This document shows, piece by piece, positions 1 through 7,925 of a stretch of 64,000 nt of DNA. How positions within the stretch are numbered: position 1 is the first letter of the stretch; every line of letters begins with the position of its first letter. The notes below the pieces were generated by a model. The model made no database searches and had not been told where the DNA came from. It was given only the letters and a program-made list of their open reading frames with translations. A program made the position numbers and the translations under genes. The stretch is from Castellaniella sp034674885 (GTDB lineage Bacteria > Pseudomonadota > Gammaproteobacteria > Burkholderiales > Burkholderiaceae_B), in NCBI RefSeq assembly GCF_034674885.1, contig NZ_JAUCDS010000005.1:67953-131952 (forward strand), written 5' to 3'.

Positions 1-1589
1 CCCTGCAGGCGCGGGCCTCCTGGATCTGGGTGGCGGCGCTCACTTTTGTCTGGCTGGCCGCCACGACCTGGACGTATCCCTTGTTGCTGCCCGACGAGGG
101 CCGTTATGTGGGGGTGGCATGGCACATGCTGATGTCGGGCGACTATCTCACGCCGCGCCTGGACGGCATGCCGTTCTTTCACAAGCCGCCCCTGTTCTAC
201 TGGCTGACGGCCGGTGCCCTGGCGGTATTCGGTGACAATGCCTGGGCCGGCCGCCTGGTGTCGGTGCTGTCGGCCACCCTGATGGTCACGGTGTTCTATC
301 TCTTTTTGCGTCGCTATGCGCGGGTGTCCGCTGCTGGCCGCACGGTGCTGATTCTGGCGGTGCAGCCCTTTCTGTTCGGCGCCGCGCATTACGCCAACCT
401 GGACATGCTGGTGGCCGCCCTGATCAGCCTGACGGTCATGACGGGGGCGGATGCGGTGTTCCGCCGCGAACAGCAGCGTTCCGACCGCGCGGCCATCCTG
501 GGGATGTACGTGCTGGCAGCCGCCGGCTTCCTGGCCAAAGGCCTGATCGGCGTGGTGCTGCCGGGCGGCGTGCTGTTCTTCTGGCTGCTGGGACGGCGCC
601 AGTACCGGGCGATGGGCCGCCTGCTGTGGTGGCCCGGCATCCTGCTGTTCCTCGCGCTCATCCTGCCCTGGATGGTGGCCATGCAGGCCCGCCATCCCGG
701 ATTCTTCGACTATTACATCGTTTATCAGCATTTCCAGCGCTTCCTGGAAACCGGCTTCAACAATCCGCATCCCTTCTGGTTCTACGTGCCGGTCGTGCTG
801 GGCCTGACCTTGCCCTGGTCGATCCAGCTCTGGCGCTGGCTGCATCTGCACGGGCCTTTGCATGCGGGGTTCGTGCCGCCGGCCAGGCGGTCCGAACAGG
901 TGGATCGCCGGGTCCTGCGCGGCCTGATGCTGTCCTGGCTGGCCGTCGTGCTGGTGTTCTTTTCCATTCCCAGCTCGAAGCTGGTCGGTTACGTGATCGC
1001 CGTCCTGCCGCCGCTGGCCTGGTTCATCCAGGAAACCTTCGAACAGCGCAAGGAAGAAACCGCCCCGGACGTGCGCCGCAGCCTGATGCGCCACGCCCTG
1101 GTCGCTCTGGGCCTCTGCCTGCTGGCGGTGGTGGTCCTGCTGGCCTTTCCGCAGCGCAGTTCCAAATCCCTGGCGCAGACGCTGGCGCAGTCCGCCGCGC
1201 CGGGCGATCGTCTGGTGATGTTCAACCAGTTCGCCTACGACGTGCCGATGTACGCCGACTGGCGGTCTCCCATCGTGGTGGTGACGAATTGGGACGATCC
1301 CGGCGTCCTCCAGGGCGACGACTGGCGCCGCGAACTGGCCGATGCCGCTGCGTTCATGCCCGATCACGGGGCGGACGTGCTGTGGCAGCCGTCGCGTCTG
1401 CAGGATGCCCTGTGCCAGCCCGGTCATCCGACGACGTGGCTGATGGCTTGGCTGGACGAAGCCGACCGTCTGCCGGCATTGGCCGGTCGGGCGCCGGTGG
1501 GGCAGTCGCGCAAGATGGGCCTGTGGCGGATCGCTGCCGGGGATGCCGTCAGCGGTTGTGGCGAAACGCCCAGTAACGCCCCAGAATGA
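1..1589 (+). CDS. ArnT-like membrane glycosyltransferase (5' partial)
   Basis: Integral-membrane GT-C glycosyltransferase of the ArnT/PMT_2 group, which transfers a sugar from an undecaprenyl-phosphate donor to an acceptor on the periplasmic face (lipid A in the best-known members). The frame is open to the window edge, so the N-terminus is probably missing; the first visible start is a GTG at 30. Counted from that codon, the acidic pair in PDEGRY (D22, E23) and the LTPRLDG...HKPPL block (about 40-54) are family signatures, followed by many hydrophobic segments. The 3' end overlaps the convergent GtrA-like gene by 41 bases. With the YdjC deacetylase downstream it resembles the Bordetella lgm locus, which adds glucosamine to lipid A phosphates; that role is inferred. 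Confidence 0.88.
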   Translation, partial: LQARASWIWVAALTFVWLAATTWTYPLLLPDEGRYVGVAWHMLMSGDYLTPRLDGMPFFHKPPLFYWLTAGALAVFGDNAWAGRLVSVLSATLMVTVFYLFLRRYARVSAAGRTVLILAVQPFLFGAAHYANLDMLVAALISLTVMTGADAVFRREQQRSDRAAILGMYVLAAAGFLAKGLIGVVLPGGVLFFWLLGRRQYRAMGRLLWWPGILLFLALILPWMVAMQARHPGFFDYYIVYQHFQRFLETGFNNPHPFWFYVPVVLGLTLPWSIQLWRWLHLHGPLHAGFVPPARRSEQVDRRVLRGLMLSWLAVVLVFFSIPSSKLVGYVIAVLPPLAWFIQETFEQRKEETAPDVRRSLMRHALVALGLCLLAVVVLLAFPQRSSKSLAQTLAQSAAPGDRLVMFNQFAYDVPMYADWRSPIVVVTNWDDPGVLQGDDWRRELADAAAFMPDHGADVLWQPSRLQDALCQPGHPTTWLMAWLDEADRLPALAGRAPVGQSRKMGLWRIAAGDAVSGCGETPSNAPE

Positions 1590-1941
1590 AGGTCATGCCG
1601 GCAATGCCGATCAGCACCAGCGCCAGCAGGATGTCGTAACGGATCGGGGTGATGTTCAACAGAGTGGCATAGGCGGCTTCATTGACGGCGAACCCCAGGG
1701 CGGACACCAGAAAGAATCGCACGGCCGCTTGCAGCAGGGGGGCCTGCTGATGGCGGAACGTCAGCCGGTAGTGGCCGGTGAACGATACGCCGAAAGCCAC
1801 CAGCCACCCCGCCACATTGGCCAGCAGCGGCGCCAGCCCCGCCCAGGCCACGCAGGCGACGGCGACCGCCCAATGAGTGGCCGCCGCTGCGCAGCCTACA
1901 ATGACGAACCAGCCGATCTGGGTATAGAGTTTTCTGAACAT
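1549..1941 (-). CDS. GtrA-like small membrane protein
   Basis: Protein of 130 residues with four predicted membrane helices, fitting the GtrA/DPMS3 family. Members are thought to help flip or hold polyprenyl-phosphate sugars for glycosyltransferases. The start chosen is the ATG at 1941 (MFRKLYTQIGWF), where the family usually begins; the longer upstream frame only mirrors the neighbour. The helices are at about residues 9-33, 36-58, 69-92 and 97-120, and the chain ends in the basic tail FRHNR. Its ATG shares two bases with the divergent start of the YdjC gene, so any promoter must lie inside that gene. It overlaps the ArnT-like gene tail to tail. A role in lipid-linked sugar handling with its neighbours is likely but inferred. 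Confidence 0.85.
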   Translation of the reverse strand: MFRKLYTQIGWFVIVGCAAAATHWAVAVACVAWAGLAPLLANVAGWLVAFGVSFTGHYRLTFRHQQAPLLQAAVRFFLVSALGFAVNEAAYATLLNITPIRYDILLALVLIGIAGMTFILGRYWAFRHNR

Positions 1942-2803
1942 GAATCCTGACCGCTCGCGCGCCAGCTCCCCTTCCGGATACCGCCGCATTGTAGTGTGCG
2001 CCGACGATTTCGGAATGAACACGGCCGTCGATGCCGGCATCCTGCGCTTGGCGCAACTGGGGCGTCTGTCGGCCACCAGCCTGCTGGTCGATGGCCCCGC
2101 TGCCATGCAGGACCTGCCGGCCCTGCTCGATACCCGCCTGCAGGTCGGCCTGCACCTGAACTTGACCGAATCCTTCGGCCAGCCCGGGGTGTGCCTGCCC
2201 CTGAAGACCCTGATCCAGACCGCCTACCTGGGCCGCCTGCCTCTGGACCAGGTGCGTCACAGCATCGATCGGCAACTCGATCTCTTTCAGACACTGACGG
2301 GCCGCCGGCCAGACTATGTGGATGGCCACCAGCACGTGCATCAACTGCCCGGGGTGCGCGATCAATTGCTGGCTGCCTTGGGGGGGGCGTCTGGTGGCGG
2401 GACCGCGGCCGGGCCCTGGATTCGCGACACCGGCCGCCCCCGTCTGGCAGGCCTGCCCTGGCGGTTGCGGCTCAAGGCGCGGGTCATTGCCGGCCTGGGG
2501 GCCGCAGGCCTGCGGCGTCGGGCGCTGGCCGCAGGGTTTTCGCAGAATTCCGGGTTTCTGGGCGTGTATGATTTCAAGGGTGGCGTCCCGGCCTATGAGG
2601 CCTGGATGTCCCGTTGGCTGGCCCAGGCCCGCGATGGTGACACGCTGATGTGCCACCCGGCCTGGGGCGCCGATCCGCTGGATGCGCTGGCCGCCCAGCG
2701 CCAGGCCGAATATGCCGTGCTGGCCGGTGCGTCGATGGCGCAGTGGCTGGCCGATCATCATTTGACGATCGCGGGGACGGAACCCCGCAAGGAGCCCTCA
2801 TGA
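1940..2803 (+). CDS. YdjC/ChbG/HpnK-family carbohydrate deacetylase
   Basis: Predicted metal-dependent N-deacetylase of 287 residues acting on an N-acetylated sugar. Metal-site motifs are visible: CADDFGMN (D22, D23), HLNLTE near residue 72 and the histidine cluster DGHQHVHQLP near residue 127. The ATG at 1940 is the only sensible start: the next candidate, a GTG at 1994, would remove the first beta strand. In Bordetella a YdjC protein (LgmC) sits beside an ArnT glycosyltransferase and is proposed to deacetylate the GlcNAc donor lipid, so the same job is likely here. Hopanoid (HpnK) or chitooligosaccharide (ChbG) deacetylation is the alternative, but no hopanoid or chitobiose genes are nearby. 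The stop overlaps the next start as ATGA. Confidence 0.87.
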   Translation: MNPDRSRASSPSGYRRIVVCADDFGMNTAVDAGILRLAQLGRLSATSLLVDGPAAMQDLPALLDTRLQVGLHLNLTESFGQPGVCLPLKTLIQTAYLGRLPLDQVRHSIDRQLDLFQTLTGRRPDYVDGHQHVHQLPGVRDQLLAALGGASGGGTAAGPWIRDTGRPRLAGLPWRLRLKARVIAGLGAAGLRRRALAAGFSQNSGFLGVYDFKGGVPAYEAWMSRWLAQARDGDTLMCHPAWGADPLDALAAQRQAEYAVLAGASMAQWLADHHLTIAGTEPRKEPS

Positions 2804-3162
2804 CCGTATCCTATCAATCCCTGGCCCCCGATTTTGCCGTCACGGGGCAGTTGCAGCCTGCCGACATGCAGGCCCTGGCCGATGCCGGTTTCAAGTCCGT
2901 CATCATCAATCGCCCGGACGGCGAAGGCGGCCCCGACCAGCCCCTGTCGGACGACGTGCTGGAAGCCGCCCGCGAGGCCGGCCTGCAGGCGCGCTATCAG
3001 CCCGTGGTCAGTGGCGCCATGACGGCCGCCGATGTGGCCGATTTTTCCCACCTGCTGCAGGAACTCCCCGGCCCTGTGCTGGCCTTCTGCCGGTCGGGCG
3101 GACGTTGCACCAAATTGTTTCAGGCCGCCCAGGAATCTGCTTCACATCAATCCCAGGGCTGA
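2800..3162 (+). CDS. TIGR01244/DUF442 family protein (phosphatase/sulfurtransferase fold)
   Basis: Small protein of 120 residues resembling the TIGR01244/DUF442 family, found alone or fused to beta-lactamase-like hydrolases (Blh) and related in fold to cysteine phosphatases and rhodaneses. Visible hallmarks are TGQLQPADMQALADAGF near the N-terminus, IINRPDGEG, and the active-site-like loop FCRSGGR with C97 and R102. The start at 2800 overlaps the stop of the YdjC gene (ATGA), suggesting translational coupling. The substrate is unknown for most members; roles in sulfide handling or biofilm signalling have been proposed for relatives. Membership is fairly secure, function is not. Confidence 0.85.
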   Translation: MTVSYQSLAPDFAVTGQLQPADMQALADAGFKSVIINRPDGEGGPDQPLSDDVLEAAREAGLQARYQPVVSGAMTAADVADFSHLLQELPGPVLAFCRSGGRCTKLFQAAQESASHQSQG

Positions 3163-3232
3163 TCCCGACTGTTATTTCGTTGGCCCAGCAGGTATGCTGA
3201 AGTCTCTGTTTAGCTTTTTGGATGATCCGCGC

Positions 3233-3694
3233 ATGTTCAAGAAAATCCTGATCCCTACGGACGGCTCCAAGCTCTCGGCCCAGGCCGCCAACAAGGGTGT
3301 CTGCTTTGCTCGTACGATCGGGGCCGAAGTCGTCGCGCTGCATGTCACGCAGCCTTTCGCCGCCACGGTCGGGTTCGACGGCATGGCCGCCGCCTATGCC
3401 ATCACGGACGAAGACTACGATCGCACAGCGGCCGAACAGGCGCAGAAGTACCTGCAGCAGGTGCTCGATCGCGCCGCGACCGCCGGGGTCAAGGCCACCG
3501 GCCGCGCCGTGTCCAATTTCAATGTGGCCGATGGCATCGTCCATGCCGCAAAGGAAGAAGACTGCGACCTGATCTTCATCGGCAGCCACGGCCGCAGTGG
3601 CCTGTCCCGCCTGTTGCTGGGCAGTGTCACGGTCAAGGTCCTGGGCCTGGCGAAGGTCGCCACCCTGGTCTATCGCGTCAAGGAAAACGATTGA
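3233..3694 (+). CDS. Universal stress protein, UspA family
   Basis: Single Usp domain of 153 residues starting MFKKILIPTDGS. The ATP-binding signature G-x2-G-x9-G-S is present near the C-terminus (GSHGRSGLSRLLLGS), so it is probably the nucleotide-binding kind of Usp rather than the E. coli UspA kind. An in-frame upstream ATG would add about 13 residues (MLKSLFSF...), but the chosen start matches the family. It lies between the DUF442 gene and moaA on the same strand with short gaps, so it may be cotranscribed. Its role in stress survival is known only at family level. Confidence 0.93.
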   Translation: MFKKILIPTDGSKLSAQAANKGVCFARTIGAEVVALHVTQPFAATVGFDGMAAAYAITDEDYDRTAAEQAQKYLQQVLDRAATAGVKATGRAVSNFNVADGIVHAAKEEDCDLIFIGSHGRSGLSRLLLGSVTVKVLGLAKVATLVYRVKEND

Positions 3695-3707
3695 TCGCGG
3701 TTGCCCC

Positions 3708-4790
3708 ATGAGCCGCGTCATTTTCCATCGGCTCGAAGACCAACATCGCCCGGCGCCCGATCTGGCGCCGGGCGATGCCGTGCGCGACACATTCGGGCGG
3801 CCGCTGCGCGATTTGCGCATTTCCGTCACGGATCGCTGCAATTTCCGCTGCACCTACTGCATGCCGCGCGAGGTCTTCGGGTCCGATCACGTATTCCTGC
3901 CGCACAGCGCCTTGCTTACCTTCGAGGAAATCACCCGGGTGGCGGCCGTGGCCGTCTCCCAGGGGGTGCACAAGATCCGCCTGACGGGCGGCGAGCCGCT
4001 GCTGCGCAAGCAGATCGAAGTCCTGGTCGGCATGCTGGCACAGTTGCGCACGCCTGACGGCCAGGCACCTGAACTGACGCTGACGACCAATGGCACGCTG
4101 CTGGCGAAAAAGGCCGATGCCCTGGCGCGCGCCGGCCTGAGCCGTGTCACGGTCAGCCTGGATGCCCTGGATGACGCACTGTTCGAACGCATGAGCGACA
4201 GCGGCGTGGCCGTCGCCACGGTGCTGGCGGGCATCGACGCCGCCGCCGCTGCAGGCCTGGCGCCCGTCAAGGTCAATATGGTTGTGCGCCGGGGCATGAA
4301 TGACGCCCAGATCCTGCCCATGGCCCGCCATTTCCGGGGCACAGGCCATGTGCTGCGCTTCATCGAATACATGGATGTCGGCAATACCAATGGCTGGCGC
4401 ATGGACGAAGTCGTCACCGGTGCCGATATCGTGCGCCTGATCGCCAGCGAATTTCCCCTGCAGCCAGCCCAGCCCCAGTATCGTGGCGAAGTCGCCAGCC
4501 GGTGGGCCTACGCCGACGGAGCAGGAGAGATCGGCCTGATCACCAGCGTGTCCCAGCCTTTCTGCGGCGATTGCACGCGCTTGCGTCTATCGCCCGAAGG
4601 GCGTCTGTTCACCTGTCTGTTCGCCGAACAGGGCCACGACCTGCGGGCCTTGCTGCGCTCCGGCGCCGACGATCAGGCCCTGCGCGACCGGCTGGCCGGC
4701 GTTTGGCTGGCTCGCGACGATCGCTATTCCGAACGGCGCGGCCAGGCGCACCGCGATCACAAGATCGAAATGAGCTACATCGGGGGCTGA
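3708..4790 (+). CDS. moaA: GTP 3',8-cyclase MoaA (molybdenum cofactor step 1)
   Basis: Radical-SAM enzyme that, with MoaC, turns GTP into cyclic pyranopterin monophosphate, the first step of molybdopterin synthesis. It has 360 residues. The SAM [4Fe-4S] cluster ligands are CNFRCTYC (C44, C48, C51); the second cluster ligands are C286, C289 and C303 in FCGDCTRLRL...LFTCLF; the chain ends in the conserved GG needed for catalysis. The ATG at 3708 begins 13 bases after the usp stop. The N-terminal extension of about 35 residues before the core (RPLRDLRISVTDRC) is common in betaproteobacteria. mobA follows after 2 bases, so the two are almost certainly cotranscribed. Confidence 0.97.
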   Translation: MSRVIFHRLEDQHRPAPDLAPGDAVRDTFGRPLRDLRISVTDRCNFRCTYCMPREVFGSDHVFLPHSALLTFEEITRVAAVAVSQGVHKIRLTGGEPLLRKQIEVLVGMLAQLRTPDGQAPELTLTTNGTLLAKKADALARAGLSRVTVSLDALDDALFERMSDSGVAVATVLAGIDAAAAAGLAPVKVNMVVRRGMNDAQILPMARHFRGTGHVLRFIEYMDVGNTNGWRMDEVVTGADIVRLIASEFPLQPAQPQYRGEVASRWAYADGAGEIGLITSVSQPFCGDCTRLRLSPEGRLFTCLFAEQGHDLRALLRSGADDQALRDRLAGVWLARDDRYSERRGQAHRDHKIEMSYIGG

Positions 4791-4792
4791 CC

Positions 4793-5452
4793 GTGTCCGC
4801 CTCCGTTCCGTCCGACGCCTGGGCATCCGGTGCTTGCACGGCTGTTGCGCCGGATGATCCCGCCTGTGGGCGAATCGATGGCCTGATCCTGGCGGGCGGC
4901 CAATCGCGGCGCATGCGCACCCCAGCCACTCCCGATATCGACAAGGGCCTGCAAGACTGGCAAGGCCAGCCGCTGGTCGCCTACGTCTGTCGCTTCATGC
5001 AGGGTCAGGGCGTTGATCGGATCCATATCAGCGCCAATCGCAATGCGCCGGCCTATGCGGCCTACGGCCAGGTCGTGCCTGATGCGCCCGAGCGGCAGGA
5101 TTGCGGGCCGTTGGCTGGGGTGCTGGCGGGGCTGGAACAGGCGCAATCTCCCTGGCTGTTCGTGCTGCCGGTAGACGTGGTGCGCTGGCCGAACGATCTG
5201 TTGAATCAGCTGGCTGCCGCCGCGCGCCCCGATCACCCTGCCTATGCCTGCACCCCGGATGGCCCGCACCCATTGTGCGTGCTGCTGCATCGCCAGCAGC
5301 ATGCGGGCCTGCAGGCCTTCGTGCAGTCGGGGGGACGCCAGGTGCAGGCCTGGCTGCAGGGCTGCCAGGCCCGGCCGGTGGACTTTGCCGGGCCGGACTG
5401 CCTGGTCAACCTGAACACGCCCCAGGACTGGGGGCGCTGGGCCCAGCCTTAG
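4793..5452 (+). CDS. mobA: Molybdenum cofactor guanylyltransferase MobA
   Basis: Attaches GMP to molybdenum-molybdopterin to make the MGD cofactor used by DMSO-reductase-family enzymes. It has 219 residues from a GTG at 4793, two bases after the moaA stop. The nucleotide-binding loop LAGGQSRRM is near residue 35, DKGLQ follows, and LPVDVVRWP provides the metal-binding aspartate. A short Pro/Thr-rich insertion separates RRM from DKGLQ compared with E. coli MobA. Its TAG stop interlocks with the TAA stop of the convergent moeA gene (TTAG), leaving no space for a terminator between them. Confidence 0.94.
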   Translation: MSASVPSDAWASGACTAVAPDDPACGRIDGLILAGGQSRRMRTPATPDIDKGLQDWQGQPLVAYVCRFMQGQGVDRIHISANRNAPAYAAYGQVVPDAPERQDCGPLAGVLAGLEQAQSPWLFVLPVDVVRWPNDLLNQLAAAARPDHPAYACTPDGPHPLCVLLHRQQHAGLQAFVQSGGRQVQAWLQGCQARPVDFAGPDCLVNLNTPQDWGRWAQP

Positions 5453-6657
5453 CGCAACCAGTCCGACAGGGCGTACCAGCTGACCTCGGCGCCGGACGAC
5501 AGGCGGCTGCCGGCCGGAATCCGCGCCAGCCCATCTGCCCAGGCCAGGCTGCTCAGGGCCCCGGAGCTTTGCTGCGAGTGAGGCGTCAGCAGGGTGGTGC
5601 CGTCGGGCGACAGGCTGGCCTGAATGCGGATGAAATCATCGCGATCCCCACCCAGAGGGTGGTCCGTGCGCAGGATGCCGCGCCGGGTGGGCGGCAACAC
5701 CTGGACGCGGCCCTGCAGGCCCCGGATCAGTGGGCTGACCAACAAGGTGAAGACTGCAAAGGCCGACACCGGATTGCCGGGCAGGCACACCATGGGCCGG
5801 CCGTTCAGGTCTGCCAGGGCGACCGGCTTGCCTGGCTTCATGCGCACTCGCCAGAGGTCGAGCGTGCCGCCCAGGGATTCGATGGCCGGTTTGACCAGGT
5901 CTTTTTCACCGACGGAAGCACCGCCGACGCTGAGTACCAGGTCGCAGGCCTGGGCCAGTTCCTGGAGAGCCGATTCGATGGCCTGGGCGTCGTCGCGGGC
6001 GTGGCGCAGCAGGACCGGCGCCGTGTGCAGGCCTTGGCACAGGCTGGCCAGCATGGGGGCGTTGGAGTTATAGATCGCGGCGGGCGGCAGCGGATTGCCA
6101 GGGGGAATCAGTTCGTCTCCGGTGGTCAGGATCCCGACCTTCAGCGGTGCGTAGACGGATGCCTGCGCGAACCCCTGGGCCGCCAGGACAGCGATTTGTC
6201 CGGATCCCAGCAGGGTGCCCCGAGCCAGGATGCGGCTGCCACGCCGCATATCCTCGCCACGGTGGCGGATGTGCTGGTCTGGCGGTGCTGGAGCTTGGAA
6301 GGTGACGCCAGATTCTTCTTCCCGGCAGTCTTCCTGCATGACGACGGTATCGGCGCCCGCCGGGATGACGCTGCCGGTGAACAGGCGGATCGCCTGTCCG
6401 GGCAGCAGCGCATCGGGCGCCTGGCCGGCAAAACAGCGCTGCTGGACAGGCAGGGTGACGGGCGCTGCGGCCGTGTCCGCTGCCCGCACGGCGTAGCCGT
6501 CCATGGCGCTGTTGTCGGCAGGGGGCAGGTCCAGTGCGGCCACGATGTCGTCGGCCAGCACGCGGCCGGGCAGGGACGCCAGAGGCAGGGTTTCCTGCTG
6601 GACCGGGAGGCGGGCGCGTTCCGCCAGGCGAGCTTGAGCGCTGTCGAAATCCAGCAT
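5449..6657 (-). CDS. moeA: Molybdopterin molybdenumtransferase MoeA
   Basis: Inserts molybdate into adenylylated molybdopterin. The protein of 402 residues has the usual MoeA order: an N-terminal linker domain with NSAMDGYAVR, an insertion domain around GEDMRRG, the MPT-binding domain with GILTTGDELI and SVGGASVGEKD, and a C-terminal domain after KPGKPVALADLNGRPMVCLPGNP. The ATG at 6657 is 2 bases downstream of the moaB stop, so it is the last gene of the reverse moaC-moaD-moaE-moaB-moeA operon. It converges on mobA with interlocking stop codons. Confidence 0.97.
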   Translation of the reverse strand: MLDFDSAQARLAERARLPVQQETLPLASLPGRVLADDIVAALDLPPADNSAMDGYAVRAADTAAAPVTLPVQQRCFAGQAPDALLPGQAIRLFTGSVIPAGADTVVMQEDCREEESGVTFQAPAPPDQHIRHRGEDMRRGSRILARGTLLGSGQIAVLAAQGFAQASVYAPLKVGILTTGDELIPPGNPLPPAAIYNSNAPMLASLCQGLHTAPVLLRHARDDAQAIESALQELAQACDLVLSVGGASVGEKDLVKPAIESLGGTLDLWRVRMKPGKPVALADLNGRPMVCLPGNPVSAFAVFTLLVSPLIRGLQGRVQVLPPTRRGILRTDHPLGGDRDDFIRIQASLSPDGTTLLTPHSQQSSGALSSLAWADGLARIPAGSRLSSGAEVSWYALSDWLR

Positions 6658-6659
6658 GA

Positions 6660-7187
6660 TCAGTCCGGGGTCCGGGCGCGGTAGGCACTGGCGAAGTTGC
6701 AGGGCGGCTGGCGGCTGTCCAGCTGCGGCTGCAGGATTTTTTCCCAGGCCAGCCGACAGGCGCCGGTCGAGCCCGGCAGGCAGAACACCAGAGTGTCGTT
6801 GGCGATGCCGCCCAGCGCGTCGGACTGCAGGGACGAGGCCCCGATGTCCATCCAGGACAGATGGCGAAACAGTTCTCCGAAGCCCGGCACGGCTTGATCC
6901 AGCAGGGGCGTGACGGCGGCGATGGTGGACTTTCGATGGGTGAAGCCCGTGCCGCCGTTGCACAGGATGACCTGGATGTCCGGGTGGGCGATCCAGTCGC
7001 TGAGGATTCTGCGGATCTGATAGCGGTCGTCCGGGCACAGGCTGCGGGCTTGCACGGTATGGCCGGCCGAGCGCAGGGCCTGATCCAGGTAGTCGCCGCT
7101 GGTGTCGTCCTGCGCCTGCCGGCGGCTGGAGATGGTCAGCACGGCGCACTGCAGGCTGACGGGGGCTTGGGTCGGATCGGCTTTCAT
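6660..7187 (-). CDS. moaB: Molybdenum cofactor biosynthesis protein MoaB
   Basis: MogA/MoaB-fold protein of 175 residues. In many bacteria this family adenylylates molybdopterin before metal insertion, though E. coli MoaB itself seems inactive. Visible motifs are the CNGGTGFT loop, GFGELFRHLSW and FCLPGSTGACRLAW, closest to MoaB in style. The residue after HR in the segment following GGTG is lysine, where MogA-type proteins have a conserved aspartate (RRDVT). Its ATG overlaps the moaE stop (ATGA) and moeA follows after 2 bases, so expression is tightly coupled. No separate mogA is present in this window. Confidence 0.93.
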   Translation of the reverse strand: MKADPTQAPVSLQCAVLTISSRRQAQDDTSGDYLDQALRSAGHTVQARSLCPDDRYQIRRILSDWIAHPDIQVILCNGGTGFTHRKSTIAAVTPLLDQAVPGFGELFRHLSWMDIGASSLQSDALGGIANDTLVFCLPGSTGACRLAWEKILQPQLDSRQPPCNFASAYRARTPD

Positions 7188-7660
7188 GGTTCGGAAGGAA
7201 TGTCCCATTGTTCGGTTTTCAGGGCATCGGCATCGTGCTGCTGCACCCAGAACGCCTGCCCATCGGCCAGCGTCTCGCGCTTCCAGAAGGGGGCTCGGGT
7301 CTTCAGGGTGTCGATGATGTATTCGCAGGCGCGGAAAGCCTCGCCCCGGTGGGCGCTGGCGACTCCTACGAATACGATGGGGTCGCCCAGCGGCAGTTCG
7401 CCCACGCGGTGCACGACCAGCGTATCCAGAATGTCCCAGCGCTGTTTTGCGCGTTCGCACAGCGCCTGGATCTCGCGTTCGCACATGCCCGGATAGTGTT
7501 CCAGGAACAGGCTGCGGGACCCGGCGTCGGGACTGTAGTCGCGTACGGTGCCCAGGAAATGCACCAGGGCGCCTGCCCGGCCCGCCGTGCGGGCCTGCAG
7601 CCGATCGATCAGCGCTGCCACGTCGAAGCGCTCTGTCTGAATTACAACCATGTCGGTCAT
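7184..7660 (-). CDS. moaE: Molybdopterin synthase catalytic subunit MoaE
   Basis: Large subunit of molybdopterin synthase: with thiocarboxylated MoaD it adds the dithiolene sulfurs to cPMP. It has 158 residues. Typical blocks are GALVHFLGTVRD, LFLEHYPGM, VVHRVGELPLGD, ASAHRGEAFRACEYIIDTLK and APFWKRE, the last two carrying the conserved active-site lysines. An ATG at 7651 would shorten the protein by three residues; 7660 is used because nothing argues against it. It lies 13 bases after moaD and overlaps moaB by 4 bases. Confidence 0.97.
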   Translation of the reverse strand: MTDMVVIQTERFDVAALIDRLQARTAGRAGALVHFLGTVRDYSPDAGSRSLFLEHYPGMCEREIQALCERAKQRWDILDTLVVHRVGELPLGDPIVFVGVASAHRGEAFRACEYIIDTLKTRAPFWKRETLADGQAFWVQQHDADALKTEQWDIPSEP

Positions 7661-7673
7661 CGAATGCAGGGCC

Positions 7674-7925
7674 CTAGCCCCCGGTCACGGGTTCGAAGAC
7701 GGCGACCTCGTCGCCGGGGCGGATGGTGTCCTGGCGCCCGGCGTGTTCCTGGTTGATGGCCAGTTTCAGGCGGTTTACCGGACCCAGGGCCGGGCAGCGT
7801 GCCGCCAGGGCGTCCAGCCAGGCGCCGGCCGAAATCGGCGCGTCCAGCGCCTGGGTTTCGCGGCGGGTGCCCAGGTGTTCGGCGACCTGGGCAAAATACA
7901 GGACTTCAATCGTTGCGCCATTCAC
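7674..7925 (-). CDS. moaD: Molybdopterin synthase sulfur-carrier subunit MoaD
   Basis: Ubiquitin-like sulfur carrier of 83 residues ending in the essential Gly-Gly (EPVTGG), where the thiocarboxylate forms before transfer to cPMP by MoaE. The N-terminal strand IEVLYFAQVAEHLG and the late KLAINQEH and GDEVAVFEPVTGG segments match the family. Its start lies inside the last codons of moaC (20-base overlap), pointing to coupled translation of the two. Confidence 0.95.
   Translation of the reverse strand: MNGATIEVLYFAQVAEHLGTRRETQALDAPISAGAWLDALAARCPALGPVNRLKLAINQEHAGRQDTIRPGDEVAVFEPVTGG

Noticed and set aside
5101..6684. 527-codon forward open frame
   Set aside because: Runs from mobA in another frame through moeA antisense; no recognisable domain.
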